Source: HLUCCA09 sp965277275 (lineage in GTDB: Bacteria > Pseudomonadota > Alphaproteobacteria > Rhodobacterales > Rhodobacteraceae). From it: a stretch of 64,000 bases of DNA. The position numbers were made by a program, and so were the translations under genes. The stretch is taken from NCBI GenBank assembly GCA_965277275.1, contig CBDICG010000001.1:496001-560000 (forward strand). The letters are read 5' to 3'. Below the pieces are notes generated by a model. That model was not told the DNA's origin. It did not search any database and saw only the letters and a list, made by a program, of their open reading frames with translations. This document shows positions 17,215 to 25,702 of this stretch, piece by piece. Position 1 is the first letter of the stretch. Every line of letters starts with the position of its first letter.

Positions 17215-18564
17215 ATGACACGCGAACTTCATATCATCGGCGGTGGCATGGCGGGCTCCGAAGCCGCCTGGCAGGCCGCAAACGCGGGCGTCTCCGTCAT
17301 CCTGCACGAGATGCGTCCGACCGTGGGCACATTTGCCCACCATACAGGCAATCTTGCCGAGATGGTGTGCTCCAACTCGTTCCGATCGGACGATGACGAG
17401 AACAACGCCGTCGGGCTGCTTCACTGGGAGATGCGCCAGGCCGGGGGCTTGATCATGGAGATGGCGGACGCACATGCGCTGCCCGCGGGGGGAGCGCTCG
17501 CGGTCGATCGCGAACCCTTCGCCGAAGCTGTGACAGCCCGCTTGCGCGCGCATCCCAACGTCACTGTCAGCGAGGGCGAGATCTCTTCCCTGCCCGATCA
17601 TACCGCGATCGTGGCCACCGGCCCGCTGACCTCCGGCGCGCTCGCCGAAGCCATTGCCGCCGAAACGGGGCAGGATGCGCTCGCGTTCTTCGACGCGATC
17701 GCCCCCATCGTCTATGCCGACAGCATCGATATGGCCCGGGCCTGGCGCCAATCCCGTTACGACAAAGGCGAGACCGAGGAAGAGCGCACCGCCTACATCA
17801 ATTGCCCGCTCTCCCGAGAGGAATACGACGCGTTTATCGACGCGCTGATCGCCTCAGACGTCACGACCTTCAAACCGGGCGAGACCGCCTCTTACTTCGA
17901 CGGCTGCCTGCCGATCGAGGTCATGGCCGAGCGCGGGCGTGAAACGCTCCGCCACGGGCCAATGAAGCCTGTGGGCCTGACCAATCCCCACGCACCGGAC
18001 GTAAAGCCATGGGCCGTTGTTCAACTCCGCCGCGATAACGCGCTCGGGACCCTCTACAACATCGTCGGCTTTCAGACGAAGATGAAGTACGGCGCGCAAA
18101 CCTCTGTTTTCAAGATGATCCCCGGCCTTCAAGATGCCCGCTTTGCGCGCCTTGGCGGGATTCATCGCAACACGTTCATAAATTCCCCCACGCTCCTCGA
18201 CGCCGAAATGCGCCTCCGCTCGCGCCCGAACCTGCGCTTTGCCGGGCAGATCACCGGCGTGGAGGGCTACGTTGAATCCGCGGCGATGGGCCTGCTTGCC
18301 GGTCGCCTCGCCGCGGCGGAGTTGCAGGGGCGCACCCTGCCCGCCGTCCCGTCCGAAACCGCCATGGGGGCCCTCCTGACCCACATCACCGGCGGGGCCG
18401 ACGCAAGAACCTTCCAGCCGATGAACGTCAACTTCGGTCTCTTTCCGCCGATTGAGGCGCGAGGTGGCCGCAAAGGACGTCGTGAGCGATACCGCGCCTA
18501 CACGGACCGCGCCAAAGCCGCGTGGAGCACGTGGCTGCAAGCTGCCTTGAGCGAGGCCGCGTGA
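17215..18564 (+). CDS. trmFO: Methylenetetrahydrofolate-tRNA-(uracil-5-)-methyltransferase TrmFO
   Basis: FAD enzyme that makes m5U54 in the T loop of tRNA using methylenetetrahydrofolate as methyl donor. The 449-aa product starts MTRELHIIGGGMAGSEAAW, with the FAD-binding GGGMAGSE at about 8-16. CSNSFRSDD (about 57-66) and YINCPLSREEYD carry conserved cysteines of the family; GFQTKMKYGAQ and MNVNFGLFPPIE close the fold. The ATG at 17215 matches the family start exactly, so the longer frame reaching back to 16915 was rejected. A methyltransferase gene follows after 55 bp. Confidence 0.95.
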   Translation: MTRELHIIGGGMAGSEAAWQAANAGVSVILHEMRPTVGTFAHHTGNLAEMVCSNSFRSDDDENNAVGLLHWEMRQAGGLIMEMADAHALPAGGALAVDREPFAEAVTARLRAHPNVTVSEGEISSLPDHTAIVATGPLTSGALAEAIAAETGQDALAFFDAIAPIVYADSIDMARAWRQSRYDKGETEEERTAYINCPLSREEYDAFIDALIASDVTTFKPGETASYFDGCLPIEVMAERGRETLRHGPMKPVGLTNPHAPDVKPWAVVQLRRDNALGTLYNIVGFQTKMKYGAQTSVFKMIPGLQDARFARLGGIHRNTFINSPTLLDAEMRLRSRPNLRFAGQITGVEGYVESAAMGLLAGRLAAAELQGRTLPAVPSETAMGALLTHITGGADARTFQPMNVNFGLFPPIEARGGRKGRRERYRAYTDRAKAAWSTWLQAALSEAA

Positions 18565-18619
18565 CACTTGGGTTGCAAGCGGGGGTTGTCTGAGCCTCCT
18601 GCCATGGTACACGGCGCCC

Positions 18620-19228
18620 ATGCCAAAAAAGTTCCTCACCAACGTCTATGACGACGCCAAGAAGGACGTGGCCGGGTTCTATGACACCTGGGCCGCGACG
18701 TACGAGGACGAACTCGCGGAAAACCGCTACGAGACCCCCAAACGCGTTGCCGCGGCGTTGGCTGACACGGACACCCCCCACGACGCTCGCATCCTCGATT
18801 TCGGTTGCGGGACTGGGCTCGGCGGAGAAGCGCTTGTGGCACAGGGGTTTACCCTGATCGATGGCACGGACGTTTCAGGGCAGATGCTCGCCGCGGCCGA
18901 AGCCAAGCAGATCTACGGCCGGCTGTGGCTCGGTGATGCCGACGGCCCCCTGACCATCCCATTCGGGGCCTACAGCGTGATCGCCGCCATTGGCGTGGTG
19001 AGCCCCGGCGCGGCCCCCGCCTCCATCCTGACCGACCTCATCGCCTGTCTTGAAGCAGGCGGTCGACTTGCTTTTTCGTTTAACGATCATGCTTTGGCGG
19101 ACGCCTCGTACATGGATGAACTGCGGGCTCTGCCGGATCAGGGGATGCGCGTCCTGCACGAGAGCTACGGCGATCACCTGCCTAAGATCGGCTTGCGCTC
19201 AACGGTCTACATCTTTGAAAAGGCGTGA
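18620..19228 (+). CDS. Class I SAM-dependent methyltransferase
   Basis: The 202-aa product has the Rossmann-type SAM site ILDFGCGTGLGGEALVAQGF (about 56-75), where FGCGTG is motif I, an acidic GTDVSGQML (motif II), and GGRLAFSFND later in the sheet. The N-terminal KDVAGFYDTWAATYEDEL is typical of small-molecule or quinone-type methyltransferases (Methyltransf_11/25). The substrate cannot be told from the sequence. It is translationally coupled to gluQRS through a GTGA overlap, but the pairing gives no obvious clue to function. Cytosolic. Confidence 0.85.
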   Translation: MPKKFLTNVYDDAKKDVAGFYDTWAATYEDELAENRYETPKRVAAALADTDTPHDARILDFGCGTGLGGEALVAQGFTLIDGTDVSGQMLAAAEAKQIYGRLWLGDADGPLTIPFGAYSVIAAIGVVSPGAAPASILTDLIACLEAGGRLAFSFNDHALADASYMDELRALPDQGMRVLHESYGDHLPKIGLRSTVYIFEKA

Positions 19229-20094
19229 CATACCGCACGCGCTTTGCCCCTAGCCCGACCGGCCCGCTGCATCTGGGCCACGCGTATTCTGCGCTTGTCG
19301 CCGGAGATCGCGCCCGCGCCGCGCAAGGCGAGTTTCTCGTCCGCATCGAAGACCTCGACACATCGCGCGCGCGCCCGGAATGGGAAGCCCAGATCCACGA
19401 GGATCTCGCCTGGCTCGGGCTGTGCTACCCGCGCCCCGTCATGCGCCAGTCGGACCGGGCCGCGGCCTATGAAGACGCCTTGCAACAGCTCTGGACCGAG
19501 GGGCTTCTCTATCCCTGCACCTGCAAGCGGCGCGACATCGAGGCAGCAATCACCGCGCCGCAGGAGGGCGCATTGCCCTTCGGCCCCGATGGTCTTGTAT
19601 ATCCCGGTACGTGCCGACATGTCCCGACCGGCCCGATGCCGGATAACGTCGCGCTGCGGCTCAACATGGAACGCGCGCTTGCAAGTGCGCCCGCCTTGTC
19701 CTGGGATGAAACAGGGGCCGGGCCCGGAGGAGAAAGTGGCGTAATTCCAGTGCGATCCGACGAGATGCTCAGCAGGGTGGGCGATGTGGCCATACGGCGC
19801 CCCGGCATGTCCGCCGCATATCACCTCGCTGTTGTCGTCGACGATGCCGCCCAAGGGATCACGGAAGTTGTGCGCGGGGCGGACCTCTTTGAAGCCACCG
19901 CCATCCACATCGTCCTCCAGTATCTGTTGGGGGTGCCGACGCCCGCCTATCACCACCATCGCCTCATCCGCGAAGAAAAGGGCAAGCGCCTCGCCAAACG
20001 GGATGACGCGCGGGCCATCGCCCTCTACCGCGCCGAAGGAAAAAGCCCGGCGGACGTGTGCGCGATGATCGGCGCGCCGCTCGTAGGCACCTAG
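19225..20094 (+). CDS. gluQ: Glutamyl-queuosine tRNA(Asp) synthetase
   Basis: Truncated relative of glutamyl-tRNA synthetase that attaches glutamate to queuosine in the anticodon of tRNA-Asp. The 289-aa product has the HIGH-type motif as HLGH in RFAPSPTGPLHLGHAYSAL (about 5-23) and a KMSKS-type loop as KRLAKRDDARA. It lacks the anticodon-binding domain, as expected. CTCKRRD and PGTCRHV contribute the family's zinc cysteines. The GTG start overlaps the stop of the methyltransferase gene. The stop TAG shares the CTAG palindrome with the convergent hisI stop. Confidence 0.93.
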   Translation: MTYRTRFAPSPTGPLHLGHAYSALVAGDRARAAQGEFLVRIEDLDTSRARPEWEAQIHEDLAWLGLCYPRPVMRQSDRAAAYEDALQQLWTEGLLYPCTCKRRDIEAAITAPQEGALPFGPDGLVYPGTCRHVPTGPMPDNVALRLNMERALASAPALSWDETGAGPGGESGVIPVRSDEMLSRVGDVAIRRPGMSAAYHLAVVVDDAAQGITEVVRGADLFEATAIHIVLQYLLGVPTPAYHHHRLIREEKGKRLAKRDDARAIALYRAEGKSPADVCAMIGAPLVGT

Positions 20095-20450
20095 GCCTCC
20101 GGCGCCATGAGCTCCGTCTCTTCCCCGCCGAGAACCGACCGATAAAAGCACGACCGGCGACCCGTATGGCATGCCGGGCCGATCTGTTCGACCAGCACGA
20201 TCAGGCAATCCCGGTCGCAGTCGATCCGCATGTCCACCAGCTTTTGCGTGTGCCCGGAGGTCTCACCCTTGATCCAGAACGCTTGCCGCGAGCGCGACCA
20301 ATAGGTCACGCGCCCGGTTGCGAGAGTCTTGCGTACCGCCTCGGCGGACATCCAGGCCATCATCAGGACCTCCTGCGACTCCGCGTCCTGCGCGATGGCT
20401 GGAATAAGGCCGCGCTCGTCATACGTTAGCGTCTCGGGATCGAAGGACAT
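20091..20450 (-). CDS. hisI: Phosphoribosyl-AMP cyclohydrolase
   Basis: Third enzyme of histidine synthesis; it opens the adenine ring of phosphoribosyl-AMP. The 119-aa product contains YWSRSRQAFWIKGETSG and the zinc/magnesium site DCDRDC followed by ACHTGRRSCFY, the complete set for the monofunctional enzyme (HisE is not fused). AAGGAG lies five bases before the ATG at 20450. The frame extends further upstream, but no start there has a comparable ribosome site. It stands apart from other his genes. The stop overlaps the convergent gluQRS stop. Confidence 0.95.
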   Translation of the reverse strand: MSFDPETLTYDERGLIPAIAQDAESQEVLMMAWMSAEAVRKTLATGRVTYWSRSRQAFWIKGETSGHTQKLVDMRIDCDRDCLIVLVEQIGPACHTGRRSCFYRSVLGGEETELMAPEA

Positions 20451-20529
20451 ATGCGCTCCTTTGCAATCGATGGGCAAAAAGCTAAGACTTGGCCCTGCAA
20501 GACCGTCACGCCAACGCCGGAGGGCAGCC

Positions 20530-20976
20530 ATGGCCAGCGAGACCGACCTCGTCAACCTGTATTCCGGGCGCATCCTTGCGCTGGCGACGGACATTCCGCA
20601 CGTGGGCCGCTTGTCCGCACCGACATCGACCGCGCGCAAGCGCTCGCCCCAATGCGGATCGACGGTGACGGTCGATCTCGTGCTCGAAAACGGCCGTATC
20701 GTGGACTTTGCCCAAGACGTGCGCGCATGCGCCCTCGGACAAGCGGCCGCTTCGGTGCTCGGCCAGGCCGCAGTGGGCCGCACCCGCGCCGAGATCGACG
20801 CCGCGCGGGACGCCCTGCACGCGATGCTCAAGGAAGGGGCCGCCCCGCCCCAGGCCCCGTTCGATGCGCTTGAGGCGCTGATCCCCGCGCGCGATTTCGC
20901 CAATCGCCACGCGTCCATCATGCTTGCTTTCGACGCGACCTCGGACGCAATGGCGCAGGCCGAACACGCCGCCTGA
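20530..20976 (+). CDS. NifU/IscU-like iron-sulfur scaffold homologue lacking one cysteine
   Basis: The 148-aa product matches the IscU/SufU/NifU N-terminal fold: QCGSTVTVDLVLENGRIVD, the central VRACALGQAAASVL and the C-terminal NRHASIML. In canonical scaffolds the ligands are Cys (CGD), Cys, and His-Cys (HC). Here the first two cysteines and the histidine remain, but the third cysteine is alanine and the aspartate after CG is serine. The cluster site is therefore incomplete, so it may act as a zinc protein, a transfer partner or a weaker scaffold. It is divergent from hisI, with 79 bp between the starts. Its terminator side carries a hairpin that serves the opposite strand. Confidence 0.82.
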   Translation: MASETDLVNLYSGRILALATDIPHVGRLSAPTSTARKRSPQCGSTVTVDLVLENGRIVDFAQDVRACALGQAAASVLGQAAVGRTRAEIDAARDALHAMLKEGAAPPQAPFDALEALIPARDFANRHASIMLAFDATSDAMAQAEHAA

Positions 20977-20990
20977 CCCCTGCTTCCGAC

Positions 20991-21025
20991 AAAAAAAACC
21001 GCCGCACACCCAGAGGTGGCGGCGG
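20991..21025 (-). terminator. Rho-independent terminator of the SOS-boxed small gene
   Basis: On the minus strand a GC-rich stem (CCGCCGC paired with GCGGCGG, plus GTG/CAC-type pairs with one bulged base, 4-base loop) ends in eight T. This is a textbook terminator facing left, 155 bp beyond the 39-residue gene. It also abuts the end of the NifU-like gene, for which it would lack a T tract. Confidence 0.85.
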
Positions 21026-21180
21026 CAAGTGGCGTGTCTGACGAACCCGAACGCCCCGGGGACGGGGGGAAGAGGGTATGTGGCTACGCCAGTGTTGGGG
21101 ACAGGGCGCGCCGACCGGATGACAGACCGCAGGCAGGCGGAGCCGCGCGCAACGCACGCGGCAATGACAAGAACCAAAAG

Positions 21181-21300
21181 CTAGACGAGCACAGGCATGT
21201 GCAGAGCCGTGATAAAGATCACCATCAGCGCAACGGCTCCAATCGCGTCTCCCGCTACACCCTCGGCGCGGATAGCGATCCGCTTGAAATCGTTGAACAT
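21181..21300 (-). CDS. LexA-boxed 39-residue membrane protein (undescribed)
   Basis: The reading frame runs ATG to TAG for 39 residues. GGGAG lies eight bases before the ATG. The N-terminal half is charged (MFNDFKRIAIRAEGVAGDA); the C-terminal half is one hydrophobic segment (from IGAVALMVIFITALH to the end), so it should be a single-pass inner-membrane protein. A perfect GTTC-N7-GTTC box (21357-21371) lies 57 bp upstream, and a strong terminator closes the transcript at about 20991. It follows recG on the same strand. By family knowledge, Caulobacter has SOS-induced tiny membrane proteins (SidA, 29 aa) that block the divisome; a similar role here is inference. I do not recognise a named family. 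Confidence 0.7.
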   Translation of the reverse strand: MFNDFKRIAIRAEGVAGDAIGAVALMVIFITALHMPVLV

Positions 21301-21356
21301 CGTGATCTCCCTCATCAAGTTGCTACTTTGTTCTCACATCTTAACGCTTGTGTAAA

Positions 21357-21371
21357 GAACCTTTAGAGAAC
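21357..21371 (-). promoter_or_regulatory. LexA (SOS) box GTTC-N7-GTTC
   Basis: On the minus strand GTTCTCTAAAGGTTC is an exact alphaproteobacterial LexA site. A third GTTC half-site lies six bases further upstream (21378-21381). It sits between the recG stop and the 39-residue gene. TTTACA (21351-21356) could be a -35 hexamer, but no convincing -10 was found at the right distance. Confidence 0.8.
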
Positions 21372-21398
21372 ATTTGCGAACAAAACACGCTAACAGCG

Positions 21399-23489
21399 CT
21401 AGCCGACCGTGATCAGGCGGATCGCGCGGTCCTGTTCCATCAGCCAAAGAAGGGTTCGCACCGCCCCACCCCGCTCGCTCGACAGATCCGGGTCAGCGTC
21501 GAGCAGGCGTCGGGCGTCCTTCTGGGCCACCGCCAGAAGAGCGGTATGTCTCTCCAGATCCGCGATGCGAAAGCGCGGAAGGCCGCTTTGCGCCGTCCCG
21601 ATCAGGTCGCCCGCACCGCGCAGGGCGAGGTCTTCCTCGGCGATCCGAAAGCCATCCTCCGTCTCGCGCAAGATGTCGAGGCGGCGGCGCGCTGTCTCTC
21701 CAAGCGGGGGCGCGTACATCAGAAGGCACGTGGATTGCGCCGCGCCCCGCCCTACCCGCCCGCGCAGCTGGTGCAACTGCGCGAGGCCGAAGGATTCCGC
21801 CCGCTCCACCACCATGATCGATGCGTTAGGTACATTCACCCCCACCTCGATCACAGTTGTTGCCACCAGCACGGACGTTTCGCCGGACACGAAGCGTGCC
21901 ATCACCGCGTCCTTCTCCGCCGGGGGCATCTGGCCATGAACGAGGCCGACATGCTCCTCTCCGAGCGCGGCACGCAGCGACGCAAAGCGCGCTTCGGCGG
22001 AGGTAAGTTCCGAGATTTCGCTTTCCTCCACGAGGGGGCAGACCCAATAAGCTTGGCGCCCATCACCGATCGCCCCCCGGAGATGCGCGATCACCTCGTC
22101 AAGCCGTCCGGTAGAGACGAGCGCCGTCTGGACCGGAGACCGCCCGGGGGGCTTTTCGTCGAGCACCGAAATATCCAGATCGCCGTATTGCGCCAGGCTC
22201 AGCGACCGTGGGATCGGCGTCGCGGTCATCACCAACACGTCGACCGCGCGGCCTTTATTGCCCAGCTCCATCCGCTGGGCAACGCCGAAGCGGTGCTGTT
22301 CGTCGATCACCGCCATCCGCAAATCGGCAAAGTGCACATCCGCCTGAAAGACAGCGTGTGTGCCGATCAGCAGCGAAGTCCGTCCTTCTGCAAGTGCGGC
22401 GAGTTTGGATGCGCGCTCCGCTCCCTTGTCGCGCCCGGTCAAAACGTCCGCGACGACCCCGGCCGCCTCCGCCAACGGACGTACGGACTCCAGGTGTTGC
22501 CTCGCCAGTATCTCCGTCGGCGCCATGAGCACAGCCTGGCCGCCCGCTTCGACCGCCGCCAGCATGGACAACACGGCCACGAGGGTCTTGCCTGAGCCGA
22601 CGTCGCCTTGCAGCAATCGCATCATCCGCGTGGGCCGGGCCATATCCTCCGTGATCTCGGACACCGCACGCTCCTGCGCGCCCGTTGGCTTATAGGGGAG
22701 CGATTGCAATACCTTGTCCGACAATGCTCCGGTGCCCTTGCTGATGCGTCCGGGCGCCTTGCGGTAGGCAGATCGGCCAAGGGCGAGCGTCACCTGGTGC
22801 GCGAAGAGCTCGTCATAGGCAAGGCGCTGGCGCGCCGGGCGGTCCGGCGAGAGCGCCTCCGGCCCGGAAGGTGCGTGCACCTCGCGGAGCGCGTCTTGCC
22901 AGGCGGGCCAGCCCTCCCGCGCGCACAAGAGCGGATCGATCCACTCCGCCAGATCCGGCGCCCGGGCCACGGCCCCCTGTGCGGCTTTTCCCATCGCTCG
23001 CTGCGTCACGCCCGCCGTCAGCGGATAAACCGGCTCGAAGGGGGGGATCTCGCCGGCTTCGTCCAGCGGGAGCACGTAGTCCGGGTGGACGATCTGCGCG
23101 ACACCGTCAAAGACCTCGACCTTGCCCGACACCACCCGCCGCTGCCCCGTCGGCACATGCCGCTGCATCCAGTCCTCGCGGGCATGGAAGAACACGAGCT
23201 GAAACGTCGTTTCGGCGTCCTCCACTTCCACACGGTAGGGCCCGCTGCGCCGCGCCGGCTTCATGTGCCGCCCGATCGTCACCTCGATGGAGGCCGTCGC
23301 AGGGGGTACGACCGCGCGGACGGAAGGGACGCGCCGCCTGTCGACCCCGCCCTGGGGCAACGTGAAGAGCAGATCGCGCGGACGGGAGATATTGATCTGC
23401 GCCAACCGCTCGGCGATCTTCGGGCCGATCCCCGGCAACGTTTCGATCTGCGCAAACAGCGGAAACAGCAGCGGCGGGCGCGTGCTCAT
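21399..23489 (-). CDS. recG: ATP-dependent DNA helicase RecG
   Basis: Branch-specific helicase that regresses stalled forks and processes recombination intermediates. The 696-aa product has an N-terminal wedge/OB region with LPGIGPKIAERLAQI (about 14-28) and a superfamily 2 motor with LQGDVGSGKTLVA (Walker A), the box DEQHRFG, TATPIPRSL and the C-terminal QLRGRVGRG. Length and order match the family. The start lies 5 bp after the ligA stop, so the two repair genes form one operon. The SOS-boxed small gene follows 98 bp downstream. Confidence 0.97.
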   Translation of the reverse strand: MSTRPPLLFPLFAQIETLPGIGPKIAERLAQINISRPRDLLFTLPQGGVDRRRVPSVRAVVPPATASIEVTIGRHMKPARRSGPYRVEVEDAETTFQLVFFHAREDWMQRHVPTGQRRVVSGKVEVFDGVAQIVHPDYVLPLDEAGEIPPFEPVYPLTAGVTQRAMGKAAQGAVARAPDLAEWIDPLLCAREGWPAWQDALREVHAPSGPEALSPDRPARQRLAYDELFAHQVTLALGRSAYRKAPGRISKGTGALSDKVLQSLPYKPTGAQERAVSEITEDMARPTRMMRLLQGDVGSGKTLVAVLSMLAAVEAGGQAVLMAPTEILARQHLESVRPLAEAAGVVADVLTGRDKGAERASKLAALAEGRTSLLIGTHAVFQADVHFADLRMAVIDEQHRFGVAQRMELGNKGRAVDVLVMTATPIPRSLSLAQYGDLDISVLDEKPPGRSPVQTALVSTGRLDEVIAHLRGAIGDGRQAYWVCPLVEESEISELTSAEARFASLRAALGEEHVGLVHGQMPPAEKDAVMARFVSGETSVLVATTVIEVGVNVPNASIMVVERAESFGLAQLHQLRGRVGRGAAQSTCLLMYAPPLGETARRRLDILRETEDGFRIAEEDLALRGAGDLIGTAQSGLPRFRIADLERHTALLAVAQKDARRLLDADPDLSSERGGAVRTLLWLMEQDRAIRLITVG

Positions 23490-23494
23490 GTCGT

Positions 23495-25621
23495 TCAGCC
23501 GGCGCCGATCAGCGCAAGCCAGCCATCCTCGTCGAGGGTCTGAATGCCGAGATCCGCTGCCTTCTTGGCCTTCGAACCCGCCCCCGGCCCCGCAACCAAC
23601 AGATCCGTTTTTGCCGACACCGACCCCGAGACCTTCGCACCAAGCGCCTCCGCACGTGCTTTTGCCTCTGCCCGGCTCATCCGTTCCAGCGTACCCGTGA
23701 AAACGACCGTCTTGCCCGCGACGGGGCTCCCCTCCGTGTTCGGTGCAGCCACATCCGTGATCGTCAGCCGCTCCGCCAGCTTGTCGATCGATGCGCGTTC
23801 AGCCTCCTGCGCGAAGGCGCGCACCAGCGCGTCGGCCATTACCGTTCCCACGCCATCGATATCCTCAAGCTCGGCGCGCGCGGCGTTCTCGGGCTCCTGC
23901 GCGGCGACAATTGCGGACCGGAACGCCTCCCACGTGCCGTAGTGCCGGGCTAGAAGCTGCGACGCGCTCTCTCCAATGTGCCGCATCCCAAGTGCGAAAA
24001 TCACGCGATTGAGGGGTATACGGCTTTTCTCTTCAATGGCATCGAAGAGATTGTTCGCGCTCTTGTCACCCCAACCCTCGCGATTGCTGAGTTGGCGCAA
24101 CCCCGATCCGAAGTTTTCCCGCAGATCGAAGATGTCGGCGGGTTCCTTGATCCAGCCGTCAGTATAAAAGGCCTCGACCTGCTTGGCCCCGAGGCCCTCG
24201 ATATCGAACGCGGCGCGTGACACGAAGTGCTTGAGCTTTTCGACAGCCTGCGCCGGGCAAATGATCCCGCCCGAACAACGGCGCACACTGTCTCCCGGCT
24301 CGCGTACCGCCTCAGAGCCGCAGGCAGGACACACCGTCGGAAAGACAAATGGTTCAGTACCTTCCGGCCGCTTGCTAATGTCGACATCGGCGATCTTTGG
24401 GATCACGTCGCCCGCCCGGTAGACCTGCACCCAGTCGCCGATGCGGATGTCGCGCCCGTCGCGGATCTCTCCGCCCTTGGCGTCTTTGCCAGCGATGTAG
24501 TCCTCGTTGTGAAGTGTCGCGTTCGACACAACGACGCCCCCTACGGTTACCGGCGCGAGCCGTGCAACCGGGGACAGCGCGCCGGTTCGTCCGACCTGGA
24601 TGTCGATCGCTTCCAGCCGGGTCCATGCCAGCTCCGCCGGGAACTTGTGCGCAATCGCCCATCGCGGCGTGGTGGAGCGATAGCCAAGGCGTTGCTGCAA
24701 GGCGAGATCGTCGACCTTGTAGACCACCCCGTCGATGTCATAGCCGAGCGTCGCGCGCTGGGCCTCGATCCCGGCATAGTGCTCCAGGAGGCTCGGAAGC
24801 TCCACGAACTGCTTGGTGAGAGGGTTGGTCTGAAATCCCAGAGCCTTGAGGCGCTCTATTGATCCCAATTGCGTCGATGCGAGCGGCTCCGAGACCTCTC
24901 CCCACGCATAGGCAAAGTACTTCAGAGGCCGCGCGCGCGTGATTTCTGCGTCGAGCTGGCGCAGCGAGCCAGCCGCCGCGTTGCGCGGGTTGGCGAAGAC
25001 CTTGCCACCACTTTCCAGCTGATGCGCGTTGAGGGCATCGAAATCCGCCTGGCTCATGTAGACCTCGCCGCGCACCTCAAGGATGTCCGGCGCACCTTCG
25101 AGCCGTTCGGGAATATCGTCGATCGTGCGGGCATTGGCCGTCACGTTCTCGCCCGTTTCGCCATCGCCCCGCGTCGCAGCCTGCACAAGCACCCCACCCT
25201 CGTAGCGCAGCGAAAGCGACAGGCCGTCGATCTTTGGCTCGGCCGTCAGTGCCAGTGGCGCATCATCCTCCATCCCGAGAAAGGCGCGCACGGACCGGAC
25301 GAATTCCGCAACATCGTCGCCATCGAAAGCATTGCCGAGCGAGTACATCCGCACCCGGTGACGCACCTTGGCAAAGGTCTCAGAAGGAGCCGCGCCCACC
25401 TGCTGAGTCGGGCTGTCTTTCGTTGCGAGCTCTGGGAAAGCGGCTTCCAGCGCAAGAGCCCGCCGTTTCAGCCGATCATACTCCGCATCCGAAAGGACAG
25501 GCGCATCCGCCGTGTGATAGGCGCTGTTGGCCTCCACGAGTTGCGCGCGAAGGTCCGCCAGCTCTTGGGTGGCCTCACCGGGCGTCAGCTCTCCGGGGTC
25601 GATATCAGCGGCGGACGTCAT
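23495..25621 (-). CDS. ligA: NAD-dependent DNA ligase LigA
   Basis: Seals nicks during replication and repair using NAD. The 708-aa product has domain Ia (about 20-75), the adenylation domain with active-site lysine K130 in EPKIDGLSLSLRYE, the OB fold, a Cys4 zinc finger (VCPACGSE then RRCSGGIICPAQ), tandem helix-hairpin-helix motifs (IEGLGAK and IDGVGTVMA) and a C-terminal BRCT domain starting GKTVVFTGTLERMSRAEA. All parts are intact. recG follows after 5 bp. The ATG at 25621 matches the family; a divergent aminotransferase gene begins 81 bp away. Confidence 0.97.
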   Translation of the reverse strand: MTSAADIDPGELTPGEATQELADLRAQLVEANSAYHTADAPVLSDAEYDRLKRRALALEAAFPELATKDSPTQQVGAAPSETFAKVRHRVRMYSLGNAFDGDDVAEFVRSVRAFLGMEDDAPLALTAEPKIDGLSLSLRYEGGVLVQAATRGDGETGENVTANARTIDDIPERLEGAPDILEVRGEVYMSQADFDALNAHQLESGGKVFANPRNAAAGSLRQLDAEITRARPLKYFAYAWGEVSEPLASTQLGSIERLKALGFQTNPLTKQFVELPSLLEHYAGIEAQRATLGYDIDGVVYKVDDLALQQRLGYRSTTPRWAIAHKFPAELAWTRLEAIDIQVGRTGALSPVARLAPVTVGGVVVSNATLHNEDYIAGKDAKGGEIRDGRDIRIGDWVQVYRAGDVIPKIADVDISKRPEGTEPFVFPTVCPACGSEAVREPGDSVRRCSGGIICPAQAVEKLKHFVSRAAFDIEGLGAKQVEAFYTDGWIKEPADIFDLRENFGSGLRQLSNREGWGDKSANNLFDAIEEKSRIPLNRVIFALGMRHIGESASQLLARHYGTWEAFRSAIVAAQEPENAARAELEDIDGVGTVMADALVRAFAQEAERASIDKLAERLTITDVAAPNTEGSPVAGKTVVFTGTLERMSRAEAKARAEALGAKVSGSVSAKTDLLVAGPGAGSKAKKAADLGIQTLDEDGWLALIGAG

Positions 25622-25702
25622 GGCACGGATTTAGGCGGTCTGGCGGTGCTGGTCCAGCGGAGTGTTTCGCCCTAGGGTCCGGCCAAAGACAGGGAGCGAG
25701 GC

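Noticed and set aside
20506..21177. 223-residue frame starting with TTG just after the 39-residue gene
   Set aside because: It runs through the strong terminator at 20991-21025 and into the antisense of the NifU-like gene.
21348..22595. 415-residue frame antisense to recG
   Set aside because: Shadow of a conserved helicase; no ribosome site or recognisable domain.
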